Below are positions 21,533-33,075 of a DNA stretch of 64,000 nt, piece by piece; position 1 is the first letter of the stretch; every line of letters begins with the position of its first letter. The DNA is from Brachyhypopomus gauderio (lineage: Eukaryota; Chordata; Actinopteri; Gymnotiformes; Hypopomidae), in contig NC_135214.1 in the NCBI RefSeq assembly GCF_052324685.1, positions 34,362,954 to 34,426,953 of the forward strand, written 5' to 3'. Below the pieces are notes generated by a model. That model was given only the letters and a program-made list of their open reading frames with translations, did not search any database and was not told where the DNA came from. Made by a program: the position numbers and the translations under genes.

Positions 21533-23568
21533 GTGGCTATGGTCAGTGCTCATACCTGAGACTCAGTAATGAAGATGGAGAGGTTCACTGTGCTTTAGTC
21601 ATCGGAAAGTCAAGAGTAGCTCCCACAAAGCTTACAACAATCCCGAGGCTAGAACTGACAGCTGCAGTTGTTTCGGTAAAGGTCAGCAATATGCTAAAAG
21701 AGGAGCTTGGATATGCAAACGTTCAAGAATTTTTCTGGACTGACTCCAAGGTGGTGCTAGGTTATATAAATAATGAGGCACGGCGATTCCACACGTTCGT
21801 AGCTAACAGGGTGCAAAGAATTCATCTCAGCACAACCCCTAAGCAATGGAAATATGTCCCTACTACAGAAAACCCAGCAGACCATGCTTCGAGAGGTTTG
21901 ACCGTCAGTGAGCTGCTGTCCTCCAACTGGTTCACAGGACCCAGGTTTTTATGGGAGAAAGACATGTACTTTCCATCAGATGTTATTTTAGAACTACCCA
22001 TTGGAGACCCAGAAATCAAAGTGGTACACACTCTGAACACGGAAGCTGCAGAACATCTAAGCCTGATAGATCGTTTGTCTAACTTTTCCTCATGGCGAAG
22101 AGTGACACAGGCAGTTGCTCGCATCCTCAGACGAATCAACAAGGACACGTCTAACAGCTTAACTACTGTGACTGAACGTGACAATGCACAATGCACCATA
22201 ATCAAGGCCCTGCAGGGAGAGGTGTATCAATGCGAGTTGAAGAAAATAAGCAAAGGAACCTCTCTGCCATCTCATCATGAATTGCATTCTCTTAATGCTT
22301 TCATAGATAAGGATGGTGTGCTCAGGGTGGGAGGTAGACTTCATAATTCATCGCTTCCTAACTCATTTAAACACCCTGCAATTCTTCCTAAAAATCACCC
22401 CATCACAAAAATGATAATTTCCCACTACCACGAAAGGGTCTGCCATCAAGGTAAGGGTCTTACAATAAATGAGATTAGATCCAACGGTTTTTGGATCCCA
22501 GGCATCAATAGGATTGTAGCATCCTTTATTCACAACTGCATCACTTGTAGGAAGCAAAGAAGACCTGTAGAGGAGCAAAAAATGGCTGACCTTCCACCAG
22601 AGCGATTGGAACCATCACCACCATTTACTTATTGTGGAATGGACTGTTTTGGTCCCTTTTTAACAAGGCAGGGTCGAAGCATTCACAAAAGGTACGGTCT
22701 CCTATTTACCTGCTTCTGCTCTCGTGCTGTCCATATAGAGATGCTTACTGACATGTCAACCGATGCCTTCATTAATGGGCTGCGTTGTTTCATTGCGATA
22801 AGAGGTACAGTACGGCAGATCAAGTCTGATCAAGGAAGTAACTTCGTTGGGGCCAAAAATGAATTAAAGAGAGCACTAAATGAAATTAATACAGAAAGAC
22901 TGGCTGTGTTTCTTGCACAGAATCAGTGTGACTTCTGCATGAATGCACCTCACTCAAGTCATGCGGGCGGAGTGTGGGAACGGCAGATCAGGACAGTAAG
23001 AGCAGTCCTGAACAATACACTTTCACTCACTTCAGGCAGACTAGATGACTCTTCTCTGCGGACATTTCTGTATGAGGCAATGGCAATTGTAAATAATCGC
23101 CCTCTAACTGTCAACAACCTCAGTGATCCAAATAGCCTAGAGCCCCTTACGCCTAATCACTTGCTCACCTTGAAGAATATTACACCTCTGCCCCCACCAG
23201 GCACATTTGGCAAGGAAGATGTGTATGCAAGGAAAAGGTGGCGGCATGTTCAGTATTTCTCGAAGCAGTTTTGGGGTCGCTGGCGCAAGGAGTATCTTGC
23301 AAACATTGCTACTAGGCAGCGCTGGCATGTCCCAAGAAGGAATTTGCAGATTGGAGACATAGTGATGGAGAAAGGTGACAACTCACCAAGAAATGAGTGG
23401 CAACTGGCTAGGGTCTTGGAAACCACTACTGCCAAAGATGGACTAGTAAGGAGAGTCAAAATACAACTCGGCGATCGAAAGTTAGGCAAGAATGGTGAGC
23501 GCCTCAGTGCCCCATCTATAGTTGAACGGCCAATTCAGAAACTTGTACTATTGTTGGAGTCTGAATAA
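21433..23568 (+). CDS. BEL-2 pol, C-terminal part (RNase H end, integrase)
   Basis: The first 33 or so codons are hAT sequence; element coding resumes at about 21533 with GYGQCSYLRLSNEDGE. It contains the rest of RNase H (FWTDSKVVLGYI), the integrase zinc region (HPAILPKNHP to CITCRK), the DDE core at D404, D466 (SDQGSN) and E516 (GVWER) in this frame's numbering, and a DUF5641-like tail. Spacing (62 and 50 residues) equals that of BEL-1. No stops other than the one at 23566. It belongs to one polyprotein with 16561-20478, split only by the hAT. Confidence 0.94.
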   Translation: MFVKTTKMAIIPHIAVWSPVNLPQWKFLHRDSPSGYGQCSYLRLSNEDGEVHCALVIGKSRVAPTKLTTIPRLELTAAVVSVKVSNMLKEELGYANVQEFFWTDSKVVLGYINNEARRFHTFVANRVQRIHLSTTPKQWKYVPTTENPADHASRGLTVSELLSSNWFTGPRFLWEKDMYFPSDVILELPIGDPEIKVVHTLNTEAAEHLSLIDRLSNFSSWRRVTQAVARILRRINKDTSNSLTTVTERDNAQCTIIKALQGEVYQCELKKISKGTSLPSHHELHSLNAFIDKDGVLRVGGRLHNSSLPNSFKHPAILPKNHPITKMIISHYHERVCHQGKGLTINEIRSNGFWIPGINRIVASFIHNCITCRKQRRPVEEQKMADLPPERLEPSPPFTYCGMDCFGPFLTRQGRSIHKRYGLLFTCFCSRAVHIEMLTDMSTDAFINGLRCFIAIRGTVRQIKSDQGSNFVGAKNELKRALNEINTERLAVFLAQNQCDFCMNAPHSSHAGGVWERQIRTVRAVLNNTLSLTSGRLDDSSLRTFLYEAMAIVNNRPLTVNNLSDPNSLEPLTPNHLLTLKNITPLPPPGTFGKEDVYARKRWRHVQYFSKQFWGRWRKEYLANIATRQRWHVPRRNLQIGDIVMEKGDNSPRNEWQLARVLETTTAKDGLVRRVKIQLGDRKLGKNGERLSAPSIVERPIQKLVLLLESE

Positions 23569-23749
23569 TGTTTTACTTACTTTCTTACGTCCACATTTCT
23601 CAGTCTGAGGTTTAGCTTTAACAATGAAATATTTGATTCAGGTTCAGGTTGTATGTAAACTCATTAGCATTCGAAGATCCTTAATCTAGAGAAATCACTC
23701 ATGACTAGTAAATGATTCCCAGTGTGTCGTATTTGTGATTTGGTGGGAG

Positions 23750-24273
23750 TGTAAAGGATCTGACACATTCAGTTGTTTTGGTTTTTTTTTGTTGTTGCTT
23801 ATTAATGTAAGAGAAAGGACTCTTATTTTGGTGGTTGCTGCTGCGCCGCCCACTTGTGACGCTGCGCAGCGTATTTATGTCACTGCCGCGAAAAGAAGGC
23901 AAAACGACATCAAGAAAGGAAGGTGGTTAGGACTCTCATAAAAGGAAAACTAGCACCTAGCTGAATGGCGAACAAGGTAAATACTTTATATGGTTGACTG
24001 AGTTGAAGGTGTTTAATTGCCAGAGGCTTATTTCTTTTTTGTTGTCTGTTTGGTCTGAGCACTTAAGTATACATTGTACCGATATTGATTGTGAGAAGCG
24101 ATTGTGAACTTGTTTTGCACTGAACATGCTTTCATGGTCTGTATTGTTCTGTATGGTAATTGCAAACTTTGTTCCATTTTAACTAGCTCTTACGGTGAAT
24201 TCCGAAGACATCAAATAAATCTAACGAATCATCAGTTTCGAGTTTTGACCATTCTTCAGCTGGGATTGCTACA
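23750..24273 (+). repeat. BEL-2 3' LTR
   Basis: 524 bp partner of 15519-16042; followed by the aagag target duplication. Confidence 0.95.
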
Positions 24274-25006
24274 AAGAGAGCTGGTCAACATTTCACCCAA
24301 TGGAACATGTGTGGCAGCTAAAGTGTCGGCTGTGGCTTTGATGGCTTCAGCACCTAACAAAGGTACTGATACTAAATAAGGCTCAGCTGCAGCCTTTTTT
24401 AAATAGTTTATTTTCGCAGTTGCTGCATCTATCTCAGCGCTCAATTCTAAAGTTTCCCTCCTTTTCCTAAGCTTTTCTTCCTGTTCCTGAATAACATGTT
24501 TCTCTTGTAATTTCAAAGCTTTAGCCATTAAAGCAGCTCTCTCAGCCTCTGTGTTAATGCGCAATGACTTTGACGTCTCACTTGATGCGTTTGATTCCGT
24601 TGACTTGTGTGATGCAGCGTCGTTAGTCGGACTCAGCATCAACATTATCAGAAAAAACAGTGGTAATGGAACTGGGATTCTCCACAGCCATAATCCATTC
24701 TTCCACGTTTGCGGTAAAAGCAGTTATTTGAGCTCGTCTTGACTGATACCATGTTTCATCGTCTTTAACGCGCTCTTCCTCATTTAACATACCGACGTAA
24801 GATGTATGTAATTCGTCAAACTCGGAGAGGTATTCACTGAATTTAGACATGTTTACCTTCACTTCATCAATATAATCTTTGCTGGCCATCAACTGATTCA
24901 AAATGTTCATTCTCCGAGTGATATGAGACATTTTTCCAGATCTGGCTGAGCGCAAACGTGCCGCCGTGTCACCATTCAAAGCGTCGGTCATTGCCTTCTC
25001 AGCCAT
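24274..25006 (-). pseudogene. BEL-1 gag N-terminal part, cut off and frameshifted
   Basis: Begins MAEKAMTDALNGDTAARLRS at 25006 and runs to a TAA at 24623. A second frame with acidic and basic coiled-coil-like sequence (about 24645-24274) continues to the BEL-2 junction. The two frames overlap near 24623-24645, as expected for a one-base indel. The coding direction and position fit the missing N-terminus of the frame at 10216-15518. Confidence 0.85.
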
Positions 25007-25333
25007 ACTTACTGAAAAAAGCCACTTTCAAAAATCACAAAAATCGAACCAAATTCACTAAACGCTACAGGACTGGATACGTTCAAAAGCAGATACAAAC
25101 AAAATCGCAGTCCATCATCTAAAAAATCTTAGACCGAATTTACTTCTAAATTCCTCCCGTATTATGTATTAACGAGAAACCCATCCAAATCTAACATCGA
25201 AAGGCACGAACCTCCGTTGAAGCATTTCATTGTTCAACTTGCCATTGTGCAGCCGCAGCTTCCTGTTGTCCTCAAACAAGTGCAATTCCAAGGATTCAAT
25301 CCGCGAATAATCCACAGCACATTGTTGACGTAC

Positions 25334-25806
25334 TGTAATGGTAAAACAGTTTAGGGTTTGTCCTGTAACCCCTTGCCTCCAATCTCCAGATAGATTGTCT
25401 TTACCACTCAGGAGAGGGCAGTGTTATTGTCGGACTCGCAGCTGGCCTCCAATAAATCCAAAGAGAATCGACTTCTGATTGATGCTGATATTTATTGCAA
25501 GCAAATGTTTAAACAAAGAAAAAAGGAAAAAACCAAAGTAACAAATGAAAACAGCAATAGTAGCATGAAGTATTTGCGTATCCCCAAGTAAGCGGAGTTG
25601 CTCTGGTTAGCAGGCCCCAATGGCTGCAGGCCTCACAACAAGCGAACTGGCGTGCCAACTGAACCAGCTGAGGTCAACAATGGTATTGCTGGTCTGCCCC
25701 TCTCCGGCTCTGCATCTCAGTCGCCAATTTATAGGAACGGCTCACCTATAGAGGGCGCACACTCAGAACAAACCATTAAAGCTGCAAATATGACACGGCT
25801 CCTACA
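25334..25806 (-). repeat. BEL-1 5' LTR
   Basis: 473 bp partner of the LTR at 9591-10063. I could not identify a convincing tRNA primer-binding site next to it. Confidence 0.95.
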
Positions 25807-25811
25807 GTGAC

Positions 25812-26939
25812 CAAGGCTTTATCAGAGGGGTCCATATACAAATGATGAACGAAAGGAAATACATATTCAGGTTTGCCAAGATCGCTTGGGAAGAGATTTT
25901 GGGCAAGTGTAAATTTTTGACGGGGGGGCGAGTGTAAAATGGACACAAATTAAGAATTGTCGCGATCGACCGATTGCCAGTGGTTAAAATTACCATTTCC
26001 AGTGGTCCCACCCAATATCAGAAACAGGTAGTTTTGTCCCACCCAAAAATTAAACCACAAAAAAAGCGGAAACAGTTTTAAAACTTTTATTCTAAAAGCG
26101 CGAGACGCGGTTCGACAGCGTTCGCAATTCACGCGCTGTGTTTGTTGTTAGCAACTTGTCAGGCGCTCTCTGGGTCTTTCACTTTCTTAAGGCTTGTCAT
26201 CAATATCCCGCACTCATAGCGTCACTGACCCGAGCTCTCGCCTCGCTGGAGCGTCGGGTAGTTTGTGCCAGCGTTAAACACGAGGTCAGTGATAAGAGCA
26301 ATGAATTTCTAACCATATGACCATATATGACGTTAAAACAGCTTTATTGTAATGTGCTGTTATGGTAACAGACTAGGAGGGTTTGGGTGAGCTCTCTGAA
26401 ACGTAAAGTTGCATTACTCTCTGGCCACGTCCTAAACTGCAGACTGCTACTACACTGAATGTGTAAAAAATAAAACAAACAAACGAATAAATTGTAGCCG
26501 ATGTAACCCAAACGAATGTAAACTACGCCACTCCCGAATTATAAAAGGGGGGGGAAAAGCCCCATCCAATCGTAATGGTTCCCCGTGATGATCCCCATAC
26601 AGTGATCACACAGCTGTAGGTACGATAACACTTTTATTATAACAAATGTAAAAGAAGGAGCGATGACATCACAACCCCAAGGTTAAAAGACTCTAAGATA
26701 GTAACACTAGGTACAGCCTCAAATGGGTCCCGTGGGTGGCAGCTACGCATAGCCCAGGTACAAGAAAATAATCACTGCAACCATTAGCTGCGTCCTCCAA
26801 TTTGGACACACACCCAAGTGCGCAATGCCACTCCCCAGACTTTCAAACGTAAACTGTTTCAAACACCCCAAGCACAGCACACAACCCTGGGCTAAAGTGA
26901 ACTGCCAACCACCAGACAACCCAAAAAAAGGGACCCAGC
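25812..26939. other. Unclassified sequence with dispersed-repeat fragments
   Basis: 25915-25990 matches, inverted, a module found in the hAT-like element at 42677 and in the hAT at 26948 (gatcgatcg, then taatttgtgtccatttta). The rest, to 26939, reads like retroelement UTR or LTR sequence. No gene seen. Confidence 0.4.
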
Positions 26940-26947
26940 TATAGAGT

Positions 26948-28143
26948 TAGAGCTGGGCGATATGGCCCTCCAAAAAAATCTTCGATTAATTTTTTTTTAA
27001 TCCGATTTTCGATTTTAATAGATTTATTTTCCTCTACTAAAAAACTACAGATGATAAAGGAATGGTAAAAAAAAGTTTTAATTTATTTTTCACTTAAATT
27101 TCCCCTTTGGGGTTAAAGTGCAAGCAGAAACAAATTGTAAACAAGTGAGAACATTCAGTAACTTTTAGAAGGTTTTCTCCAACATACTTTAAGCATTGAC
27201 ACAATGCAACCTCAAACTTAAAATAAATAAATAAAACACACCCTCAAAAAATAAATAGATATAAATAATTTGGTGCCCTTTAATAAAATGGAAAACAAAT
27301 ACAATTGAACAATTCTTGCATGTTGTACTGACAGTCACGCTGTCTACATTCTGATTAAGAACAGGGCTCCCCTCACTTTAGCCTAAATTCCAGCACTTTT
27401 CAAACCTGAAACACAATGTAACATTAAAATTCGTCAGGTAAATGTTCCTTCCACTGTTTCTTTATACTACCACAGTTTATACTTTATACTACAATAGTTG
27501 CCAGGTTCGCGTTTTCACGCCAAATTGGGCTTGTTTGGAAAATCCAGCCGCGGGTAAAAATTATGGGGTCGCGGGGTGCGGTTTTTTGGTCTACTTTTGA
27601 GTTGGGCTACCGCAGGAGTTACAAGTCAACACTAATAATGGATCGCGATATAATACTTAATTTGTCTCCATTTTACACACTCGCGAGGTGCCCGGAGCCG
27701 CGCGCTACGGTCACTCGCGAAAGTATAATCCATTGAAGCGGGTTCGGTGACCGAGGCAGAAACTGCTTAATCCAAAATATCCCGCGGAGGGAAACTTTAT
27801 TGACAGCGCAACTGAATAGCACTCTTCGCTCTCTCCCTCTATCGGTTTCAAACACCTTACAGCGAGGACTTGTTTGGTCTACATCTGACGCCGCAAAACC
27901 GAACCAACTCCAGATCACGGAGCTAGTTGCTCTTTTCTTGGACACAAGTTCCGCCGTCATGTTTGTGTGTGTGTGTTTTGAGGGTGGATGGGTGGGAGGT
28001 GCTAAACTCACTGAACTACGGGAGCCCACAGTGCAGCGTCGGTGGTGAAAATTAAATCTCAGAAAATCGATTTTCTTAAAAACACATCGTCCTTAACTGT
28101 AAATTCGAATTAATAGATAATATCGATTAATCGCCCAGCTCTA
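26948..28143 (-). mobile_element. hAT element with BED-finger remnant
   Basis: Inverted ends tagagctgggcgat, exact 8-bp target duplication tatagagt (26940-26947 and 28144-28151), 1196 bp. Contains a minus-strand BED zinc-finger fragment but no full transposase. Confidence 0.93.
27840..27960 (-). pseudogene. BED zinc-finger N-terminal fragment of a hAT transposase
   Basis: From ATG at 27960 it encodes MTAELVSKKRATSSVIW, then FGF and SPRCKVF. This matches the start of ZBED-type transposases (W..F.......C..C), but the second cysteine position of the C-x2-C pair is Phe. Not functional as it stands. Confidence 0.65.
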
Positions 28144-28151
28144 TATAGAGT

Positions 28152-29470
28152 CTTACATAAAAAGGGGCTGTTAAAATACAACAATTACAGCTGGTTATTT
28201 AAAATAAAATACAAAGCAGATAGAGCTCACCTAACTGGCAATGCAGAACTATGACTAATTTACATCGACAATAATGCCCAATATAAAGTAAAAATCTGTA
28301 GAGTTCGTTGTAGGTGTTGTACTACACACCACAAACACAAATCAAGGTGGAAAAAAAACAGCGGCTGCACCACAGGCGCGTCTCCACTCCTCTGCAGCCT
28401 CCCCGGACAACTAAACAAAAATATTAGAAATAATTAATATATGTAAACGAACCCAGCAGTTAAAACAGGACCGTACCGAGTCACTCCTTAACAGAATTCA
28501 GTCCCCTTCTTCAGGCCGTATCCAACTTTGCCACAAAACAGCATAATTACCTGCACTTCCAATCTTCTCCCCCAATATCAATGACTGTGTCAGCAGCCCA
28601 AACTCTCCGTACTGCATCCAGCTATAAATGAACAAGCCAGCCCATTGAGTCAATACACAGGCATCTGCACTACTATTTACACCGACACACACACCCAAAG
28701 CATTCACATACCGTTTCTCCTGCGTACAAGCGATCAACCCACGAACCCGGCAAAGTCGGCAACTCCAAACTCCGTTCGCGTTCCGAGCACACGTTTCCAC
28801 AATGGCGGCACCTCACGGGTATCGAGGGAGCTCCTTATATCCACATTACGTGATTACCAAAACGCTGATGCTTCCTGCTGGGTCCTAGTGCCCCTCCATT
28901 TCCTTCCCCACTGGGACTAAGTCCCACAGGCTACAAAATAATAAGTAGTGCAGTATGTAATGTTCCAGAGTGTGATGTTTGGGTCACAGCCTTACTGTCT
29001 AACAATAATGTTAGTCTTGTCTAGTCAGGAAACCTTAACATACATTTTTTGTCATTTCATTTCAGCATGAAAAAAAATAAAACCACAACGCTCCTGAGTT
29101 TTTTTTTTTTTAAGAGTGGAGATAGTCTAAGTATATAACAGAGTTTAGACATAATAATAATAATAATCAAACCTCTTATATTATTTTAAATATTATGCAT
29201 CACCTTATTAGGAGAGTACTGGTACAAAGATACAGTAACAGCACAGAAGCTGCAGAGATCATTCGTGCTCTACAATGACTCAAAACAGACTTAACCATGT
29301 CGCTATCTGTCATATCCATCAGAATAAGCATGATTTGTTGGATAAAAAGACAATCTGCAAGGAATTTGTAGCTGTGAATTATAAGAGAAGAAAGTTGACA
29401 ATCTGCAAGGAATTTGTAGCTGTGAATGATAAGAGAAGAAAGTATTTTGGTTCTCTAGCATAGACCATGG
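28152..29470. other. No recognisable gene
   Basis: 28152-28930 may be the continuation of the sequence left of the hAT at 26948 (one older repeat split by it); this is inference. 28930-29470 is AT-rich. The only clear structure is the 48-bp duplication at 29349-29444. Confidence 0.4.
29349..29444 (+). repeat. 48-bp tandem duplication
   Basis: Two direct copies with starts at 29349 and 29397, nearly identical; 48 is divisible by three, so both share one short open frame. No gene recognised. Confidence 0.9.
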
Positions 29471-29478
29471 GTCTAAAT

Positions 29479-30184
29479 CAGGCGTACTCAACTAAATTTG
29501 TCCGCGGTCCAATTTTGGCAGATACCTGTGCCCTGAGGTCCGGTGCGGCGGGGGGTGGCGAACGTAAGTTGTTGAGCGGGGGGGGGGGGGGGGGGGTTGT
29601 GATGAGAGAATGTGAAGACGTGAAGATTGGGCGTTTTTAAATAAACAACCATTAAATAATGTGATAAAAAGCGAACTATTTCGAGTATATGTATAAATAT
29701 TTAACTTAATTATGTTTAACATGCTGGGAAATATTGAAATGGACCTTGAAAGTGACGTACAAGTGCTTTAATTCCACCTTATAAAGGTGTATGAACCCTG
29801 AAAACGTGACTTTGTTCATTGCGCTGAAGCGCGGCGCGAAGTTACAAAATTCGAGAGGTGCACAACCTCTCGAACCGACAGCGCGCGAGGCACTCACGCA
29901 CGGGCGGAGCCACAGCGATTACGTCATTTTCGCCGCGCGGACCCTCGCGCCGCTCGCGAAGCATCAACCAGGCAGGCTTGTTGTTGAGCGGGGTGGCGAA
30001 CGTAAGTTGTTGAGCGGGGGTGGCAAACGTAACACTCGTGACGGAGTGTTTTTTCAATAGCCCTGAAATAAATGCTACGGTTTTGTTTTGGTCCGTATCC
30101 AGTTAATCAGGAATGAGATTGGGTCCGGACAGGACTGCGTTCGGGTCCGGATCCGGACCGCGGTCCGCCAGTTGAGTACCCCTG
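29479..30184. mobile_element. hAT-type miniature element
   Basis: Ends caggcgtactcaact and (reverse) caggggtactcaact, exact 8-bp target duplication gtctaaat (29471-29478 and 30185-30192), 706 bp. The inner part 29600-29960 is homologous to 53200-53580. It also holds several copies of a ttgttgagcgggg/ggtggcgaacg motif. Confidence 0.93.
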
Positions 30185-30192
30185 GTCTAAAT

Positions 30193-32300
30193 GCTTAAAG
30201 CTCAGCTCCTACATAGAGCATACAAACTTCTTTTGGCTATATGTTAATATAATCCATTATAATCCATATATTACATGCATAATTTATTTAAAGTTTGTGA
30301 ACAACAGTCTTCTTCTTCTATTGGCAATTCCCATTTAGGGGTCGCCACAGCAGATCAAACTCCTCCATCTGTCCTCCACTGACACACCAGCCACTGTCAT
30401 ACAGTATCATGTATTATTGAGTACATTTGCATTTACGGCATTTAGCAGACGCTCTTATCCAGAGCGACTTACAAAAGTGCTAAGATTGAGTATCTTGTTT
30501 AAAGGACACTTTATAAACTAATTTGGATTTATCTAAAAATAAACATAAGTACCAAAAATGTTGTATTTTGTTTATTTATTTATTTGCAATTTACCGTAAT
30601 TCCACAAATGTTCTACGTTACCATACATACAGTGATTAACTACCTTACCTACAGTGGAATCAGTTTATAGTAATATTTTAGAGGATAGGGTGGGCTTTGA
30701 TTTGATAGCAAATGTGTCCCCCCCAATGTCAAACCCGCTCCTACGCCCTTGGGTGGCACTAGGGGTGGCACAGGCTCTGCTGGGGGGGGGGGGGGGGGGT
30801 CCATTGCCCCCCCGGCCCCCCCTTTGGCTCCGCCACTGGACACTGACACCAGTATTTGACCAATTAAAAACAATTATATACACCATGTAACAAGCCTTCT
30901 AATATCAGGAAACAAGTATGAGTGAAGAAAAAATGTATATTGATACGGTAATTCAGAGACAGAAAATGTCAATTAGGAAAGCTAACAGCACTAAGGAAAA
31001 CACCTCAGAATCACAGAAAAGTGTTGATTAGATCAGATGATGCCCATAGGATGCAGAGAGCATTTTGTAGTGTTGGTAGAAAAGTGGTGATAGAAAAGCA
31101 TTTTGGTATAAATCAAAATAAAAGGTTTAAAAAAACACATCTACAATACAAAGTACATTTACAAGTCCAATATAAAAATAAAAATAAGGACACACACGCG
31201 TGTATATATATATAGTGGTATAATATAGTGGTATTCCATCATGGTACTCTTCAGTGCCTGAAGTTGGTTGGTTCTTCTCCATTTTACTGTGTGGCAGACT
31301 GTGGGCTTTTCTTGTATAGTCTTTTCAGTCCTGCCCACATCATTACCCACAGAACAATGTGTTTATTTTCTCTCTACAAGTTTCATTCAACACCAGGAAT
31401 GCTAATGCTATACAAGTCAGGTAATGTTGCTGGCCCAGCTCCAGAAGGACACAAAGAGAATGTGTGAATCACCAAAGGAGACAGCAGACCTTCCACCAGA
31501 ACGAGTCCTAAATACAGGCAGAGGACAGTAAGCTAACCTGTAGAGTGTAATAATGATTTGCTGATTCACATGTCAATGTGCATAAGAGAACCACATTTCC
31601 CCCCTTTTCCAAAACGTCTCCATATTTAAATGAGCTCCTTTGAGTGGATCTGATTCTTGATTCCTGTTAGTAGGAAGTGCAGTCGTCTTTCCTTCTTTAT
31701 GTGTCTGGTGCTCCCTCCCCCTCCTTATTTTCCTCTCTAAAGGGAAGCAATAAAACAAACATCAATGTCTATAACACGAGCAAACATCCATTATGTCTTC
31801 ACCAGTGAAACAGAATAAAACAGAAATGTTGCTCTTACGGGGCGTTAAGTGAAGTATTGGTTTCTTCCACAGGAGTCTGTAAAACCACCATTAACAGGAC
31901 ACATGTAAACACATTATTAAATGCATCAAAAGTGGGTAATTGCCAAGAAACGTTTGCCCGTCATGTTTTGCATTTAATTTCTTCTCTTCTTGCAGTTGGT
32001 AAAACAGTGAGAATATTGTTCACTGTTGATAAGAGGTGCCTGGCTGCAGTCCTGGAGATCAACCATCCTGTGGTTTACTTCCACACACTTGGATCTGATA
32101 TTAGATGCTTCTGGAGGCCATTATGAACTGGTCCAGGTAAGGAAAGGAAAAAATCTTGGAAGGATGGTAGATCTTCAGAACTGCAGTTCTGACCGTCTAG
32201 GTACTTGGTACAATCTACAATGAAGCCTGAAATCAAGTTATTTCAGTTTGGGGATTTAAAAAAATAAAATAAATAAAAAACAAAATAAAAACAAAAAATC
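30193..32300. other. No recognisable gene; repeat fragments
   Basis: Holds the dispersed fish repeat at 30427-30475, a fragment with a GGCGGAGCC end and poly-G tract (about 30715-30838), a short TA-type tract near 31204, and a stretch near 31990-32140 that reads like a dispersed repeat. No exon recognised. Confidence 0.4.
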
Positions 32301-32317
32301 CTAACCAAATGAATGTC

Positions 32318-32323
32318 TTTATT
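32318..32323 (-). terminator. Candidate poly(A) signal for TNFRSF gene C
   Basis: AATAAA on the minus strand about 530 bp after the gene C stop codon. Position is plausible; not verified. Confidence 0.4.
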
Positions 32324-32855
32324 ATAAATCAATTCAAAGTTTACTAAAGGTACTGGATCTAAATCATGGAAGGCCACAACATTTGGCATTCTTATAATTT
32401 GTGTTTGCAACTAATTTTTACATTGTAATCCTAAAATCTTATAATTTTGTGTAATGAAATTAACACATCGTCCATATCTATTGATATGGATATACTGTAT
32501 ACTGATATACTGAAAAATGAAAATATGAGCAAGATTAACTAAACCAATCACTTCATTACTGATATGTTGGGACTCACTTTTAACTTTGCTTCTCTACGTT
32601 TCTCTGCAAAACAAAACATGCCCATACAGTTAAAACATATTTCATAACTTGCACATCTGCTGTGCTAGGCACAAAACCTGTGATGAATGTCATCGCTAAA
32701 TGTGACTGATGTAACAATCTCATTTACAAAAGTGTTAGATAAAGAACTCATTGTATAATGAAACCTTTATCATAGTAAACATTCACATTGTTGTAATATA
32801 ATGAAGGCTTCTGTTTACACTTCTCACTAAAATGCCAAATATCCAAAAACACACA

Positions 32856-33075
32856 TTAATTCATGGTGTTAACAGCCTCTCCATAGTGAAAGAACCCACC
32901 TGTATGGTGTTGAAATTTAGTCTTCTGGAATACAAAAAAACACAATACTAATAATCCCAAAAATGCTGCTACTATAAAAACAGCTATGAGCCCATTTCTG
33001 TCTCTTCTGGGTTTGCATGTAACATCTTGTACAGAACTGCCTTTTTCAGACACGTCTTCATTCCTGGATGAACAG
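32856..33075 (-). CDS. tnfrsf14: Gene C stalk, membrane span and tail exon
   Basis: Acceptor gtttttag, then [15 protein letters not shown], a hydrophobic span, FQKTKF and a tail ending VNTMN and TAA. A possible donor (ACAG then gtgggtt) lies at the place where gene A splices, so an alternative spliced tail cannot be excluded. Confidence 0.75.

Larger units (their letters stand above)
15519..24273 (+). mobile_element. BEL/Pao LTR retrotransposon BEL-2, inside BEL-1
   Basis: Two 524-bp LTRs (15519-16042 and 23750-24273) appear identical by eye. The 5-bp target duplication aagag lies at 15514-15518 and 24274-24278, inside the BEL-1 coding region. It lies opposite to BEL-1 and is a different family, with different LTRs and protein. 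Without its hAT insertion it would be about 7.69 kb. Confidence 0.97.
9591..25806 (-). mobile_element. BEL/Pao LTR retrotransposon BEL-1 (interrupted)
   Basis: Two 473-bp LTRs (9591-10063 and 25334-25806) appear identical by eye. They are flanked by an exact 5-bp target duplication gtgac (9586-9590 and 25807-25811). The element reads on the minus strand: leader, gag from 25006, then pol to 10216. A second element (15519-24273) splits it. Without that insertion it would be about 7.46 kb, normal for the family. Domain order protease-RT-RNase H-integrase with YVDD is typical of BEL/Pao. The insertion and a gag frameshift make this copy defective. Confidence 0.96.

Noticed and set aside
28498..28920. 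Overlapping frames of about 90-100 residues near 28.5-28.9 kb
   Set aside because: Opposite-strand shadows without any recognised domain; probably part of an unclassified repeat.
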